From NCBI GenBank assembly GCA_905160935.1, contig CAJHZI010000197.1, forward strand, positions 1,757,001 to 1,821,000: a stretch of 64,000 bases of DNA. Reading direction: 5' to 3'. This document shows positions 33,396 to 47,433 of the stretch, one piece after another. This DNA is from Enchytraeus crypticus (Eukaryota > Annelida > Clitellata > Enchytraeida > Enchytraeidae). The notes beneath the pieces are model-generated. The model was not told the origin of the DNA and ran no database searches. It was given only the letters and a program-made list of their open reading frames with translations. The stretch's first letter is position 1; each line of letters begins with the position of its first letter. Made by a program: the position numbers and the translations under genes.

Positions 33396-36300
33396 ATGTC
33401 TGCTGAAGTTGATATAGCATCCTCCGATGGGAACTGTGAGATTAATATTGCTGCATCTGAGGCTGCTGTTGATTCTTTAAGTGGAGAGTTTAGATTGAGC
33501 AGTGTCAGGGAAATGAGCAAATTGTCTGATGATATGTTGAAGGAAAGCCCTGGTGTCATTACTGATGTTAATGACACAGTAGCTTTAACATCTCTTGAAC
33601 ATGATTCGCATCAAAAACATGAACTATGCAGTTTGAATGAAGAGTCATCAGCTGTGACTGATTCGAGCGGTGGTGCTCTTGACCGTGTTAAGACTGACAG
33701 AGAAGTAGCAGGTAATGAATGGGCTAAACAAGCAGACGATTTATCAGACGGACACACTAATGAAATTGTATTGAAGAACTCTTATACAGCAAGGGATAGG
33801 CGATATTCAGATGATCTCATGTCAGCCAATTCTGTCTCCATTGGTGGCAGCTGTCATCTCCATCAAGCAGAATTTATAGATTCATCTCAGACTGTGACTA
33901 ATAAAGTGAGTTCTTTTGGTAGTGTAAGTAATCAGGACTCAACAATTCAGAGTATTGAAATTCAGTATAATAAATCCAAATCAGTCAGAGCAACTGATGC
34001 TACTCTCTCTGAGACATCAACTGATCCTAACATCTCTCAGCCAACAGACGCATATGCTAACACTAACAGTCCATTGCTATTTCAAAATAAAGTAGATTGC
34101 TCTTTTGTAGATGCTTGTTCAAACTTACGAGAATTTGAAGAGAATGAGCAACAGCAATCTGGCAGCAACATTCACATGGAATCAAGTGATGGAGCTGAGA
34201 GGATGTGTGCTGGTATTTGTGAGCAACTTATTGGTGCAGACTGTTTGGATCGCTTGAGCAAGACACAGCCTGTATCCAGCAGTACGGACCTTAGTGTCGA
34301 TATATCTCTAAACAAGCCTGCCGTATCAAATTTTATAGAAGCTCCTGCCAATTCAGATAGATCTGCTAATTCGAATGAATATTGTACTCATAGCACCTCT
34401 TCCAATTATGATTCTACTGTTCCTGCAGTATTTTGTACTCCAAAAGAAAACTTAAATTCTTCTGATGGGACATCTAGGGTATCTAATAAAGACAGTTGCG
34501 ATTCAAGGTTTTGTACTTTGGATTCAACCATTGTTTGTGCAGAAATTTCTGCTAACAGTACTAATGTTGTCAGTTCTTGCACAAATGTACACCTGGAAAG
34601 TACTTGTCATTTTAATAGCGAAGAGAATGAAGCAACAGTTAGTTTAGAGAATACAGAGAATGCATCTAGCTTGTGTAGCAATTCAAGTGACACTGTTTCT
34701 TTGAGGATTAATGGTTCAGATTTAAATGAGTATTGTAGCGAAACAGCTTGTTCTGAACTTCTACGTGAGAAAAAAATTTCAATATATAGTGATGCAAGTA
34801 ACGCTTCTCAAGTCTGTTTAAATAAATTAGAAAAAAGAACAAGTCCTGAGGCATGCGATACTCCCATAAATCTGAATGCCTCTCTTAATCTTCAATCTCA
34901 GCGGCTAGATAACAATGACAACTGCTTCAACTCGTCAGACTTAACGTCGTCGTCATTTTTAAAATGTACCGCTTCATTTTCTGACTGTACAGGTAATTCT
35001 TTGCCAATGTCTTGTGAACATTTTCCTGGAAATGAAGATCTTGAGATAAATGAATGTGTGAAGGACAATGTGATAACTGAGAAGAATTTCACAAACATGC
35101 CAGAGACTGAGCCACTAAACAAAGCTGCTGTGTTTAATAGTCTTAGTCTCAGTCAAGTAATATTGAACAATTTAGGTGCTTGTAGTGAACCAAAATTGCA
35201 GTGTTCCAATCCAGAAACAGTAACTACTCAATGCTCTCTACTTCCGACTGCAGAAATACATGACATTGGTCCGTGTGTTGAAAATCTACTGCATAAAAAT
35301 TTTAATGTGTGCGATTTGCCATTGAGCAGGCATGAGCAATGTCGTGTTGCCAGTACACCTGAGCGATTAAAAGAAAAAATTGAAGAAGAATTGCCTAGTT
35401 GTAATGCTAACACATCTCTTGTTGCTGATAATCAGAGCAGCAAATGTAAGGCCAATGAGCAACAGACTTGCATGTTAGTGGGTGTGGCAAAGAGAAAGTG
35501 TAAAACTCCTCAAAAGAAGGGATGTAGCAACAGTCCTCATGAAGAGTCAGCTGTATCACAGGTACCACATACCTCTGCTAAAACTTGCAAGTATCCGTTG
35601 GGCAATACCGGTGAATGTATTGCAAACTCTAATTTGCTAGTTAAATGTGAATTATTATCTCGTATACTGTCATCAAAGCCCCCCTTACGTACTTCTGAAC
35701 TGAGTTCTCCCTGCATACCAATATGTACTGTAAGGGATTTGGAAGAAGATATTCCTCAGATAATTGTTACACGTCCTCCAAAGAAGAAACCCAACAATGG
35801 ACAGTGTAGCAAGGAATCTGTACTACCTACCGCACCAGTGGCAAAAACTAGGAAGTATTTAAATATAGATAAAGACATCATTGCAGCCAGCATTGTCATT
35901 GACGCAGCAAATACCATATCACAACCCAGTAAGTCTAAAGGAAAATTAAAGTTACATGATCTGAATTGTGTAGCTGACAGCATGAACAATGCTTTAACAG
36001 ATTCCAATTGTGACAGTTCTAAATGTCTTTCGGAAAAATTTGGCAAAAAGTCCTGTATTGCGTCAGAAGCTAAAACCATCCAGCGAAAGAAGAAACTTAA
36101 TGAATCTTTAGAGAAAGTAACTGATTTGGAAAAAATTGATGTTAGTATTGAAGGGAGTGAGATTGCAGATAATGCTAAGGTAAAGCATGAAAATTCTCTT
36201 TCACAGAAGCAAAATAAGATGTCTTCTAAATCGTGTAAACAAAGAGCTGGAAAAAAGAGCAAGAATAAGAGTGAAGAAGAATGTTTGTCAAAGACTGATG

Positions 36301-39300
36301 GCGAGGTTGAAAATGACTGCACTAATTTACCTGTTGCAAATGAAACATCTGCTTCTGAAGCATGTTCTAACAGTAAGAGAAGAAAATCAAGTAAGTCTAC
36401 TAAGATAGTTGAAAAAAAATCAGATGTAGTCAAGGAAATTGAAAGTGTTCATAATAAAAGCAAATCAAAAAGAGGTACAAAAGGGAAAGAAAGTAAAGAT
36501 TCTGAAGAAATTGAATCCAAGAGTCTTAACTTACCAGAGGAGAGTTTAAAGAAAAGTGAGGATAGTATGATAGCAGATGGCCGCTTAGATTTAGGTATCG
36601 ATATTGGTGCCATTGTGAATGTTAAAAAGAAAAGTCGAAAGAAGAACTCAAGCTTAATTGTAATTAATGAATCTGAGTCTCAACCAATACTTTTATCTGG
36701 TGGTGCCATTGCTTCTACTGATGTGAATGAATGTGTCCTAAAAAATACTGTTTCAGAAAAGTCTGACTCAGAGGTAAATTCTAAAAAAGCTTCCAAATCA
36801 AAAAAATCTAAGTCAGCAGCAAAAATGTCAATGATGAACATAGGTATTTGTTTGAATCCTGATATTACTGAAGAAAAGCAAGGAGAAGATAAGTCGTTGG
36901 ATTTATCTCAGAAAAAAACAACTGGGAAAAAGAAGAAACGCAGTGAATCAATTCCGACGTGTCTCGAGTCGGAAAATACAAGTGAAGAGAAAGTTCGAGA
37001 TATTTTAAAATCAGCCATTATAGAGATAAATAGAAATCAGTTAGAGGTTGTAGAATCTAGTCATCCTGCTACACATCAGATTAAGTGTGTTTCTAAGACT
37101 TCCAAGCAGAAGTCAAAGAATAAGAGAGGATTAAGTGAGGGTTGTAAGAAGGAGACTGAACTGGATGGTTCTATGAAACATTCATCTTCACAGTGTCTCA
37201 AATCATTCGCCACGTTTGCCAGCTACGGGCAAGAAGATGACTGTGGCACTAAGTTAGTTTTAGAAACACTGGCAAGAATGTCTCGTAGTCAAGATCCTGT
37301 TGAGACAGGATCGCTGAGTGGAAGTATCCTAAATGAATCGGTCGCAGGCACTTGTAGTAGCGATCAACTCACGAATGCTAAACTAAGGATTGCTGACGGC
37401 AATACTGATTCCATAAGTTGCACACCTGCACCAATACCTGACAAAGTGAATGCTGTAAATGTAACATCTTCTGATGAAACAAAGAGCTCGGAGAGAAATG
37501 TTGAAAACGATACTGTTTGTAAATCCACTGACAATCCAATGCTCAGTGAAGTAAAGCAAGCTGAACATATTGAAGTATTAGCATGTCAGCATTGCTCATA
37601 CAAGTCCAAGAAGAAGGGTCAACTACGCAAGCATATGATGGTTCACAAGATATATTGGTGCGCTCATTGTGAGTTCTCTGTTCAAGAGAATGCAGCAGAA
37701 TTTGATCAGCACATGCTTGAGAAGCACCCGAGTCGATGTGGTCGCAGACTGTGCAAGCACTGTCACGTGCTGTTCCACGCTGATCAGATTGAAGCTCATG
37801 AGCACAAGTGCACCGGAGAGAAGCAGGGCTGGGCTTGCTCGCAATGCGGCAGAAAGTTCAAGTTCATCAGCGCGCTCAAGACTCATATAAAGCGTTGGCA
37901 CGAGAAGTCGTCCACTGATGCCATTACTGAAGAAGATGAAAAATCTCATGGACTCACTGAAACGTGTGGTTTGGTTGCTAATATTGATTCCACTGAGAAT
38001 GGTGTTCTGCTTTCGAGTGTTCTGAATCAGTCTCATTCAACAAGTAATGACAGTCTGATGCCTGAAGAAACCGGCATTGATGAAACTCTGATAAATGCCA
38101 TTGAGAGTTCAGATAATGTGAAAGACAGTAATGCTTTAGTTGTGACGAGTTGCCCTATAAAAGAAAGCAAGAAAAAAGCAAAACAAAGTAAGATTGACGA
38201 CTTAAAGTTTTCAACGAAAACTTCTTCCTCTGCTGAAGACGGTGCTCTTTCAGAATCTTCTGCAGATGATAAAACCAGAAATAGTTCTGGAATTCAAGAA
38301 GGTTCTACTGCTGCTGTCGTGTCTCCTAATGCTAAGAGACGAGCAACTGTCACTATCAAATGTGACTATTGTTCCAAGTCATTTAAGTCGCAGAATTCTC
38401 TGAACAAACATGAATCAGTGAAACACTGCGGCGAGCGTCCGGTATTTAAGAACACAGACACTTCTGCTGCTTCTCCATCAGAAAGACAGCCTACGACTGA
38501 AGACAAGCCTATCAGTGCTACGTCACCTGTAATTACGTTGGAGACAAAACAGTTAACAAATGAATCTTCTGCTGATCACGGGAAGATTCTAGTGGAGGAT
38601 TCTGTTGGAGGAACGACAGAGCAGGTTGAACAACTTTCAGCCATCGGCCCCATGAAGTACACATGCTACTTTGAATCCTGCGGCAAAGTATTCACTAAGC
38701 TGCTGAGGCTGCAGCGACATGAAGAGAAGCACGACGGTTTGTTTACTCCTCATTGTTATGTAGTAATCCACTTGTGTCATTTAGATTTCTGTGACAATTA
38801 GTACAAAAATTCTACGCAGCTTAAGCTGTACATAGTCCTATGATCATGATGTTTCATTACATACAATCTATGTAGAATATATCTGATTTCCTATTTAGAA
38901 TTTAGATTTCCTATTAGCATTTTCATCATAATTTCTTTGAATACTTATTTTTCAATCCATTTTGCTTTCATTTTGAATCTACAAGATGATATTTTTGCAA
39001 AACAATAACTCAACTCTCATTTAGCTTTAATAAAATTTTGTTGGGAATGATAGTCAGCAACTATTTATTTCAATTTTCTACAGTTCTGTATATGTCTTTC
39101 TTGTATGTTGCAAATAGCAGTCTCAATGGAAATTTTCCTAACCCTTTAGTATTCCTTTAGCTTGAGAATAAGTAGCGTCTTAGAAGTTTTCAATACTTTC
39201 ATCTATTCCTCTAGTAGTCTTAAGCAGTTTATGTTTGATCAACTCTGCTGTAGTCTAGTGAAACGGCAACTCTTACTTTTATATTATTTATAGGAACGCT

Positions 39301-42300
39301 CAGTTTGCATCTGATTGACATTAGAAACTATTTGTTGTGTAGTTTTATTTACTGTGTATTAAGTATAGCTACTTAGAATTCACGTGTAAGTTAAAAATTA
39401 AATGACAGGATCAATTTTATCTCTAGCTGTCTGTAAGATGATTTCTGTAAGATGTGTTTGTATGTGCTGTTCTACTGTCGGTGTCTGTGTAGCTGGACCT
39501 GCTATGTATGCTATACCTGTTGTGTATGCTGGAGCTGTTGTGTATGTTGGACCTGTTGTGTATGCTGGACCTGTTGTGTATGCTGGACCTGCTGTGTATG
39601 TTGGACCTGCTATGTATGCTGAACCTACTGTGTATGCTGGACCTGCTATGTATGCTGGACCTACTGTGTATGCTGAATCTACTGTGTATGCTGGACCTGC
39701 TATGTATGCTGGACCTGTTGTGTATGCTGGACCTGCTGTGTATGCTTGACCTGCTGTGTATGCTGGACCTGCTGTGTATGCTGGACCTGCTGTGTATGCT
39801 GAACCTACTGTGTATGTTTCAGGAGAGAAACGTCATCGCTGTGAGTGGACAGGATGTCGCAAAGCTTTCAGACACGAGGAGAACTTAACGTATCATCAGA
39901 TGCAGCATACGAGCACTAAACTCTTTCCCTGCTCACTTTGCCAGGCAGGCTACTGGCAAAAGTGCTCCCTGAAGGCTCACCAACTCAAGGTTCATGGTGT
40001 CTGCACTTTTGAGAAGGATGGAGAAACTGAGAACAAAGTATGTGAAGAGAACAGAATATGTGGCAAGATCAGTACGCCTGTATCCAGTAACATTCCCTCT
40101 GAGAATCAAGTCAGTGAACCATCGTTTACACCTGCTCCAGATACTGGTGCCCATCTGAATGATAGAGAAAACAAAGGAAATGAAATTAACTTAGAAAATC
40201 TACAGTCTGGAGCTGCAGGCAACAACACTGCTGATACTCAACTTCCGAAATCCAATACTACTACCAAAAGTAAAACCTTCAAAAAGGTAACTAAAAAAGT
40301 TTCTAAAGGAAAGAAATCTTGTTTGAAAGGTATATCGGGAGATGATAAAACATCTGCTGATAATGTACTGGTAGATGGAGAAACAGTTCAGGGGAGTTAC
40401 ACTGCACAGCCTGGTTCTGTCAATGAATCAACTTCTGCTGCTGCTGTGGAAGTCGGTATGAAAGAGCCAGTAGTTATCACAGCCTCCCAACAGGACAATA
40501 AATCTGTGAAAAGTAACGCATTGGGTGATAAGAAAAAGTCTAAGCCTGGCAAGGCAATAAAGATTTTAAAGAAATCTCCGAAATCTTCCCTGACTGATAA
40601 TAAATTAGAATTGCTGGAGAAATCAGATTTAAAGGAAAAATCTGAAACTAGTCTTGACATAAAGCTGTCAGATGTTGAAATAGAAGCGAAGAATGTTTCA
40701 ACTGAACGTCAAGTAACTGATGCTTATGGTAATGACGAGAAGAATACACTGTCGCTTCTGATGGCAGGTAATGCTAATGTGAAGAAAAAAGGTAAATTTA
40801 AAGTTCATGATGATAGATCAAAGAAATTGACCTTAAAAACAAGAAAAATGAAACCAGCCTCCAAAGCTTCAGTTGTAAAGCAGTGTGTTGCTGCAAGAAA
40901 ATGTAAAGGAAAGAGTGCGTCTGTTAATCCAATAGATGAACAAGACAAGATAAATAAATCTAACAAAGCTAGTACAACAATTACCAGCAAAAACGATGAG
41001 GCACTGACAGAAGTATCATTTTTAAAGAAAAACAAGAAACGTAAAAAGCCTGTAGAACCAGAAGATCTAACCGCTGGTCCAGACATAAAGAGTTCTGATA
41101 TAATCGATGTAAAGAAAAGCAAATCAGTTACTGTTGAGAAGAAAGTGTCTATTGGAAGCCCTCCAGTGAAGAGAGGACGAGGAAGACCACCAAAGAATGT
41201 TGATCAGAGCAGCTCCACAACTGAGGCTGAATCTGCGACAACCGGTGCTAGTGGAGGTTCTGAGGTGACTAAAAGACAACTCATCAAAATTCAATCCAAT
41301 GCTATAGGTGACACAATTGTCGAAGATGATGCATCTGCTAAAGATAGTGTTGTGAAAGGGCTTGCTTCAGGTCAGAAAGTAGGAGAAACTACAGTCCCTG
41401 CTCAGCTGAAGCTGTCTCAGAATGTAACAACAAGTCATGAATCTTCTACTGCAGAACTTCATTGTAAGAAAAATGTTAAAAGGCTCAAATCAGAGTCGCC
41501 TGTGGGAATGCCATATTCTGACGTGTTGAAGCCATCAGAACAGAATAATGGCGAGGTGGGTAAACCTGTTGACAATGTTTATGAGTTTAGTGTGGAGGAA
41601 GAATCTATCTATCCACTGAAGGGGATTCGTGAGTCTCAGAGAGAAGGTTGGCTGACAACCTATAAGAGTCTCTCAGTTCAAAGTTCAAAGCCCAAAGTTG
41701 CATTGAAAACATATTTAAAACCTAAATTAGAAATAAAGAAGTATCAAACCGATACCGTTTCTACTAAACTGGAGAATTCTTCTGAATGTATTTCAGAAAG
41801 TGGTAACGTTGACGCACAAGAAGTTTCTTCAAAGTCAAAGAAGAAAAATATTAAAAGTAAGAAGAATTCCCTTGATTCTGTGGAAACAGCTGATGACTCA
41901 ACAAACTGCATCTCTTCTGCTCAGTCGCTTGACAGAGGAATTAAAGCATGTTCTCTGAAGGTCAAAAGAGCTAAAATTAAAACCTCTTCAAAGGCGAAGC
42001 AGAAGATTGTTGGTAAACTGAAGACACAGAAACAAAAAGATCTCAAGTTTACTGACGATCAAATGAAAACAGACACAAATAAGAAGCGTTGGAGGTGTAA
42101 GACAGAAATTGAGAAACTTCTAGAAGTCTTTGACGATAAACCCAAATATCGTTTTCCTATTGGTGCTCGCGTTCATATGCCCGTTGTGTCAGCTGAGCAC
42201 GTCGACTATACTTTGCTTGTAAATAGAACTTGCAGAAAGTCGTTGAAATCCAGCCCACCAGTCTCGATGAGTGCAGTCAAGAAAGCTTGTGGTAAGACGG

Positions 42301-45173
42301 AGAAGAAGAGTTTGTCATCTGATGCAGAGAAAAAGAATTCGTCATCTCATGTAGAGAAAAGTGAAATATTATCTGATGTAGAGAAGAAGATGTCATTAAC
42401 TGACACTGCAGTGGATGTAAACGATGTTTCGGCGGCCGAAAAGTCAAATCTATCAGAATCTGTCTCTAAAGATCTAAAAAAACACAAAAATGGAATGGCA
42501 AAAGGAAAGAGCAAGAAACGTAAGAGCGATGGGAGCACTAAGGAGAAGGTGAAAGAAAAGGCTGAAGTGAATTTTGTTGGTATAGTGGTTGAACCTGCAG
42601 AGGAACTGATAGCAGAGGTCAACACAGGTCTAAGTCGTATCGCTAGGAAGCGTAAAAAGCTTCAGCCGGTTGCATATGATGACCTGGCTGCTGAAGCTAA
42701 TAAATTCATGTTCAGTGAATGCGAGAGTTTAAGTATTTCAACCGCTGATGAAAATGGTCCTCTTAAGATAACCAACTTATCGTTGGTTGATGCATGCAAT
42801 CCCTTAGAGCAGAAGAAACCTGACAGCATTGTTCCTGTGACAGAAGCTTGTGACTATCTATCTGTGTCTGATTCTCCTAATCCACAGCACAACCGGGAGC
42901 TGCATGAAATCATTCCCGATGAACTGCCTGTGTGTCCAAAGACAGATGATGTCTCGTCCCACGTAGCCTTGTCGGCAGACTCTCAGGATCCTATAAGTGC
43001 ATCGACTTTCAGCGAAAGTCCCCAACACACTAATAACAATTTGTCTAGCTTTTGCAGTCAACCTACTGCATCAGATAATGATTTGCTGGAGAAGGTGGCT
43101 CAAGATGTAAGCTATAGCAGTAAGCTGATGTCAAATATCTTAAAGTCAATATCTGACGTTACAAATTCCTCAGAGAGTAACCAGAGCATATCAGTGACCA
43201 GTGAAGCGGATAACTTTGTGAGAGATGAAGAAGTGTCGCAGATTGAAATGGAGTCAGAAATATCTTCAAGTGAAGCACATGTTTGCAGGGAAACTGAAGA
43301 TGTTGAAGACAGTAGCATTCTGGAGAGACAGAATGTGCCACAAGGTGGCGTTTACGAAAATATAAATGCTGAAATGACGGCAAATAACTTTGATAATCGT
43401 ACTGGATGTGATAACACGGATATCTCGCAGCCTGGCTCGGAGAGATCTCTGATAGACTACAGCTATAAATCAGCAGAGGACACAGCGGTCTCTATCTACC
43501 GACCTCAGTCGATGTCTCCTAAAGCAAAGCCTCTCACCGCTCCTCCTCACCTGCTGGAGCAGAGCGAATCCGCTACTAGAACTGGTGGCATGCACTCCTA
43601 TGGAGACATGGCTGCACTGAGCTATATGAGCGGACATTATCCTCAGCATGACATCCATTCCAGTCCTCTGCAGTCCCTGGAAGGGCTAGCTTCAGGTGGC
43701 TTAGGTTCAGGAGGGAACCGCCCCCTGGGGCAGGCGACGTACTTTGATCCTAATGAGAAGATATCGTATTTAGCAGCTTTGGGAGAACCACCGCAGAGAC
43801 TCTCTAGGAATGCTGAACCGGATAGATCTGGTTATGGGTCCACAATGTCTTCTGCTTACTCAGACGTTAGTCATCCTGCCAGTCATCCCACAGTTGTCAG
43901 CAGTGAGGGATATCTGCAGAACAGTGTCGCCGGTCCATCGTATAACACAAATCAGACCATTGATGAGAGGCAGGGCTTCATATCAAGACCTGCTGCCCCT
44001 CCATCTGTTGGGCTTCCACTCTCATCCGTCGACACTTTCTCTAAAGATTTCTTCGGGCATTATTTCCCTGATCCTGTGACCGGTAGTGGATCGGGCAGGA
44101 ATCATATTGGATCCGATCAGAGACTAGCTTTAGGTGGGTATTCTGTACAACAATTTCCTGCTGGAGGTCCACAACTCTTCCCACCTTCTGCTGGAAAGCA
44201 GACTTATCCAAGCATATCAGATACCTTCCTCAAGTCGGCAATGCCTGGAGGAGGTACGGTAGATTTCCGTGCTGCAGGTCAGTGGCCTGACGAGAGATGT
44301 GTGTCAGCCAGGCCATGGACTAAGTCCACTGAGTCCTCCATCGTTCCCAACTATCCACCTAGGATACCCGAGGCTGGTGTGACTGAATCTCTGAGCAGTT
44401 CGGTAACAACTGTTGCTTCCTCTGCAGGTTCAGCGATCAAACCGTCAAGCTCTTCAGACATGGGTGTGTACGACAGTACGACAGGTGGTCAGATGTCGTC
44501 CATGACATCATCAGGCCTTGCCTATGCCTCGCTGGCATATGGTTCAGGAGTGCCCGGACCTCCGGGGGCCTATCCCACCCCTCATGCAGTAGGAAGATCC
44601 CTCCACCCGCCAGGTACTCCGGGCTCCACCCAGCGCCAGATCGAGGATGCCTACAGACACGCTGCGGCTCATCTGGACTACAGAACCCTGGCGCACCACG
44701 CTGACGTGTACGGAGCCATGACTGCTGGTATCAACCCCGGTGCACTCGCTGCTGCAGGGCTTGATCGCTACTACTACACAGCGCGCGATGCTATGTATCG
44801 CTCGCATCAGTTTGGAATCAGCTCTCCTCATCTAATGCAGCAGGGAGGAGGCCCTTCTGCCCCCGGGGGCCCGCCGGGTGTCCCTCAGATGTATGGCGGT
44901 GGTGACGCACAGGGGTACAGCAGGGAGGCTGTATACTCCCCGGGATACGGGTTCATTGGCCCGCCATCTGATAGCAGACATTACCTGTCAGGGTCGGGTC
45001 ATAAGGGTTCCATGGGTCCTCCTCACACCCCTGCGCCTCCTGGTCTACAGGGACCCCCGGGTCTACAAGGCCCCCCGGGCCTCCCCGGCTCAGATTACAT
45101 GCAAAATCCTGATCCATCTAAAGATCCATATAGAAGATCTGTCCTTTACAACATGATGCCGCGGTACTTCTAG
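33396..45173 (+). CDS. Giant C2H2 zinc-finger, AT-hook nuclear protein (about 3563 residues)
   Basis: Coding exons are 33396-38736 and 39823-45173, joined in frame by a GT-AG intron. The join gives HEEKHDG|EKRHRCEW, a normal finger linker. The ATG at 33396 follows an in-frame TGA at 33390 and an acceptor (TTGTATTTCAG, exon from 33350). Residues 1-1390 are Ser/Thr/Asn-rich, then Lys/Ser-rich with NLS-like runs (KKKP, KRKCK, KKKKR). Fingers 1-4 lie at about 1395-1500 (CQHC..HMMVH, CAHC, CKHCHVLF, CSQCGRKF); finger 5 near 1656; fingers 6-8 at 1757-1836 across the intron. An AT-hook KRGRGRPPK is near 2231. The last 600 residues are Ser/Gly/Pro/Tyr-rich, with GPPGLQGPPGLPG near the end, closing in RRSVLYNMMPRYF. 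The 3' 1.7 kb is clearly more GC-rich. It is probably a DNA- or chromatin-binding regulator. I recognise no ortholog; exon and residue numbers are my own counts. Confidence 0.9.
39487..39816 (+). repeat. 18-bp minisatellite in the intron, abutting the second coding exon
   Basis: About 18 units of TGTGTATGCTGGACCTGC run up to the 3' splice site. The last degenerate unit merges into TGTATGTTTCAG|GAGAG. The unit is a multiple of three and in the frame of the following exon it reads Val-Tyr-Ala-Gly-Pro-Ala. One TGA at 39747-39749 (GCTTGA where other units have GCTGGA) is the only stop between 39402 and the exon. Confidence 0.92.
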
Positions 45174-46290
45174 ATACTGAACTATATCAATAACATATTC
45201 TCTGATTATATTTTTGTATAGCATTACATAGTTAGTTATATATGACGTCAATATTTGATGATTGGCTTGTAACAAGTTATGAGAACAAAATATTTTGGAA
45301 TTTTGCTTTTGAAGCAAACCTGATTGACAGTGTAAGTTGTATAAATAATGCACTGTAGTATTACGTGTTCATCTAATTAATTGCATTGCTAAATATACTT
45401 TATATATGAAGTATAGTTACATGTTATAAAATGTGTTTGTATCAACGTTTTATATGTTTATACCATGTTATGTACAGTATGTAAAAAATTGTTTATTGTG
45501 TCGGACTGAGAATCGAGTGCTGAGTGTCTCGTCGTATCTCACAAGTGTATTCATGGTTCTTCCTCTAACTGTTTAGACTTGTGTCTTTACCATAGTGCTT
45601 ATTGCATTAGATTATTACAGGGTGCTTGTTAAAGCAAGTAATTATGTACTTAATTAACTTCATAACTATTTGCTATAAATCATTAAATTAATTTTATTCA
45701 CCTTTTTCACTACTTTCTGTTTGTAGTTTATAATTATCATCGGCAGAATTTGGGTTGAAATCACTTAAACATCTTGTAGTAGTAGCAGTGCCATCTTACA
45801 TCTGCATTAACGATGTCATGATTAGTTCTGTAACAGGCTTGCTTTAATTATTTGTATCTTTTTATCATTTGAATCTGACTAATATGATGTTAGGCATGAG
45901 TGAAACTTAGATGACGATTCTATTCAAGACCTCACGAAGCGTGTGAGCCATTATAACTATGAATAGTTTCTTATTATAGTTGTCGGTATGATATTAGACT
46001 ACTTTAGTTGCGCCAACAAAATTATGAATATAAGTTATTGTTTTATTTTATCAAATACCGTATTCTGCAAATGAGTTTGAAGTTCTGTGGTTCGTATCAT
46101 TGTTATCACTTTTTATCTCAACTGTTCATGTCTCTAATTCTGCAGAATATGAATATTATATATATGTGTCAAGGTTTTTTATCAATTTGACTTTTTTATA
46201 TTAAGTTTTAGTGAGTTACGTCTCTCTCTCATATGCATTTGAATTCTGTTTCAAATAATAAATCGCGTTCCTCTCCATCTTTGGTTATTG
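45174..46290 (+). other. 3' UTR of the zinc-finger gene, candidate polyadenylation signal
   Basis: AT-rich sequence after the TAG has no open frame of note. The best AATAAA-type hexamer is at 46257-46262 (TCAAATAATAAATCG), which would give a 3' UTR of about 1.1 kb. No transcript evidence is available here, so the end is a guess. Confidence 0.4.
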
Positions 46291-47430
46291 TAATCTTTAG
46301 CCTTAGTTTTGTAATGGATTTATTTTTCACTCGTCGTTTGATCTCGCTTTTGTTTAATCTGTTATCATAACAGTTTACTTAACATATTTTAGTTTTAAAG
46401 CCTCTACAAACATTTGTAAAGGCGTTCTGTGAATTACTGCAAGTACTAGTGGCTACAAAAGTCTAATCCTTTCTGCGCGTATATTACGCGTTATTGTTAT
46501 CTATTGTATAAATTTGTTGTAGTTGATTTCTAATTAGTATTTTATATAAATTTTCTCATTATTATCAGAATCGGTTTTCTGAAAAACTGTAAAATTTCCC
46601 TGATGACCATTTCGATATTTCCAAAATCTGTGTGTTACTCTAATCATAAATTGTTACAAATCTACAGTGAAATTTTACTGGCAAGGAGATAAGGAGATAT
46701 TGATTAATACATTTATTTCGTGTAGAAAAGATACTGCACTATCTTGGCACATATCTGTATTAAATATGTCTAACAGGTGTTCAGATGCTTTGTCATGTTG
46801 TAGAATCGCATAATTGCTGTAAATGATGTTACTTAGATGCTGTGAGTACTCACTGTAAAATAAGTAAAAATTTAAATATTCTAAAATTAATTATTGGTGC
46901 AATGCAATTTTATACATTTCACATTAAATCATATTAATTGTAACTATTATTATATGATTAATCACTATAATGAATAGAGATCTACTATAAATTTTAATAG
47001 ATAATACTGCAGAAGTTTGTGGAGCCTAATGCAAGCTCTAACGTGTATCTGTATTGAAGATAAGCTTTATCGGCTATCTACGCTTCGTATTGTGTTTCTA
47101 AATATGTTAAGACATTTTCAAAGATTCGCTGGTTCTTATTTACTATTTTCAGCAAAAGTTTTAATCATTTTGATGTATAGAAATTGATGACATCAACTGA
47201 TTTTCTCATCCTTTATGCAACATTATGCTTTTATGTAATGTTTTTAATTCAGAGTTAATTCTCCCTGTAGGTGGAGCAGCTTAATGATGTGTTAAATTCT
47301 ACCCACGTATGATTATAATTCTAGGGTGTCTTTAATCAACTAGATAAGTTATCTAATTAATGTTTCTAATAATTACAATTGAGAAATTTGATAAAATCTT
47401 TGAATTGTGCAAAAAATAGTCATTTTACTT
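46291..47430. other. Intergenic, nothing recognised
   Basis: This is AT-rich sequence without long open frames, repeats or RNA-gene features that I can identify. The transcript of the upstream gene could extend into it. Confidence 0.5.
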
Positions 47431-47433
47431 ATA

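Noticed and set aside
35756-36433. A 225-codon open frame antisense to the first zinc-finger exon, and similar ones at 40397-41122 and 42347-42625
   Set aside because: The Ser/Phe/Leu composition is what Lys/Glu/Ser-rich coding sequence gives on its complement. The sense frame is much longer and has domains.
39402-39749. An open frame of Val-Tyr-Ala-Gly-Pro repeats that looks like a structural repeat protein
   Set aside because: It lies in the intron between two zinc-finger exons joined by an ideal linker (HDG|EKRHRC), lacks a credible start context, and ends at a TGA within the array. Kept as a repeat and a finding, not a gene.
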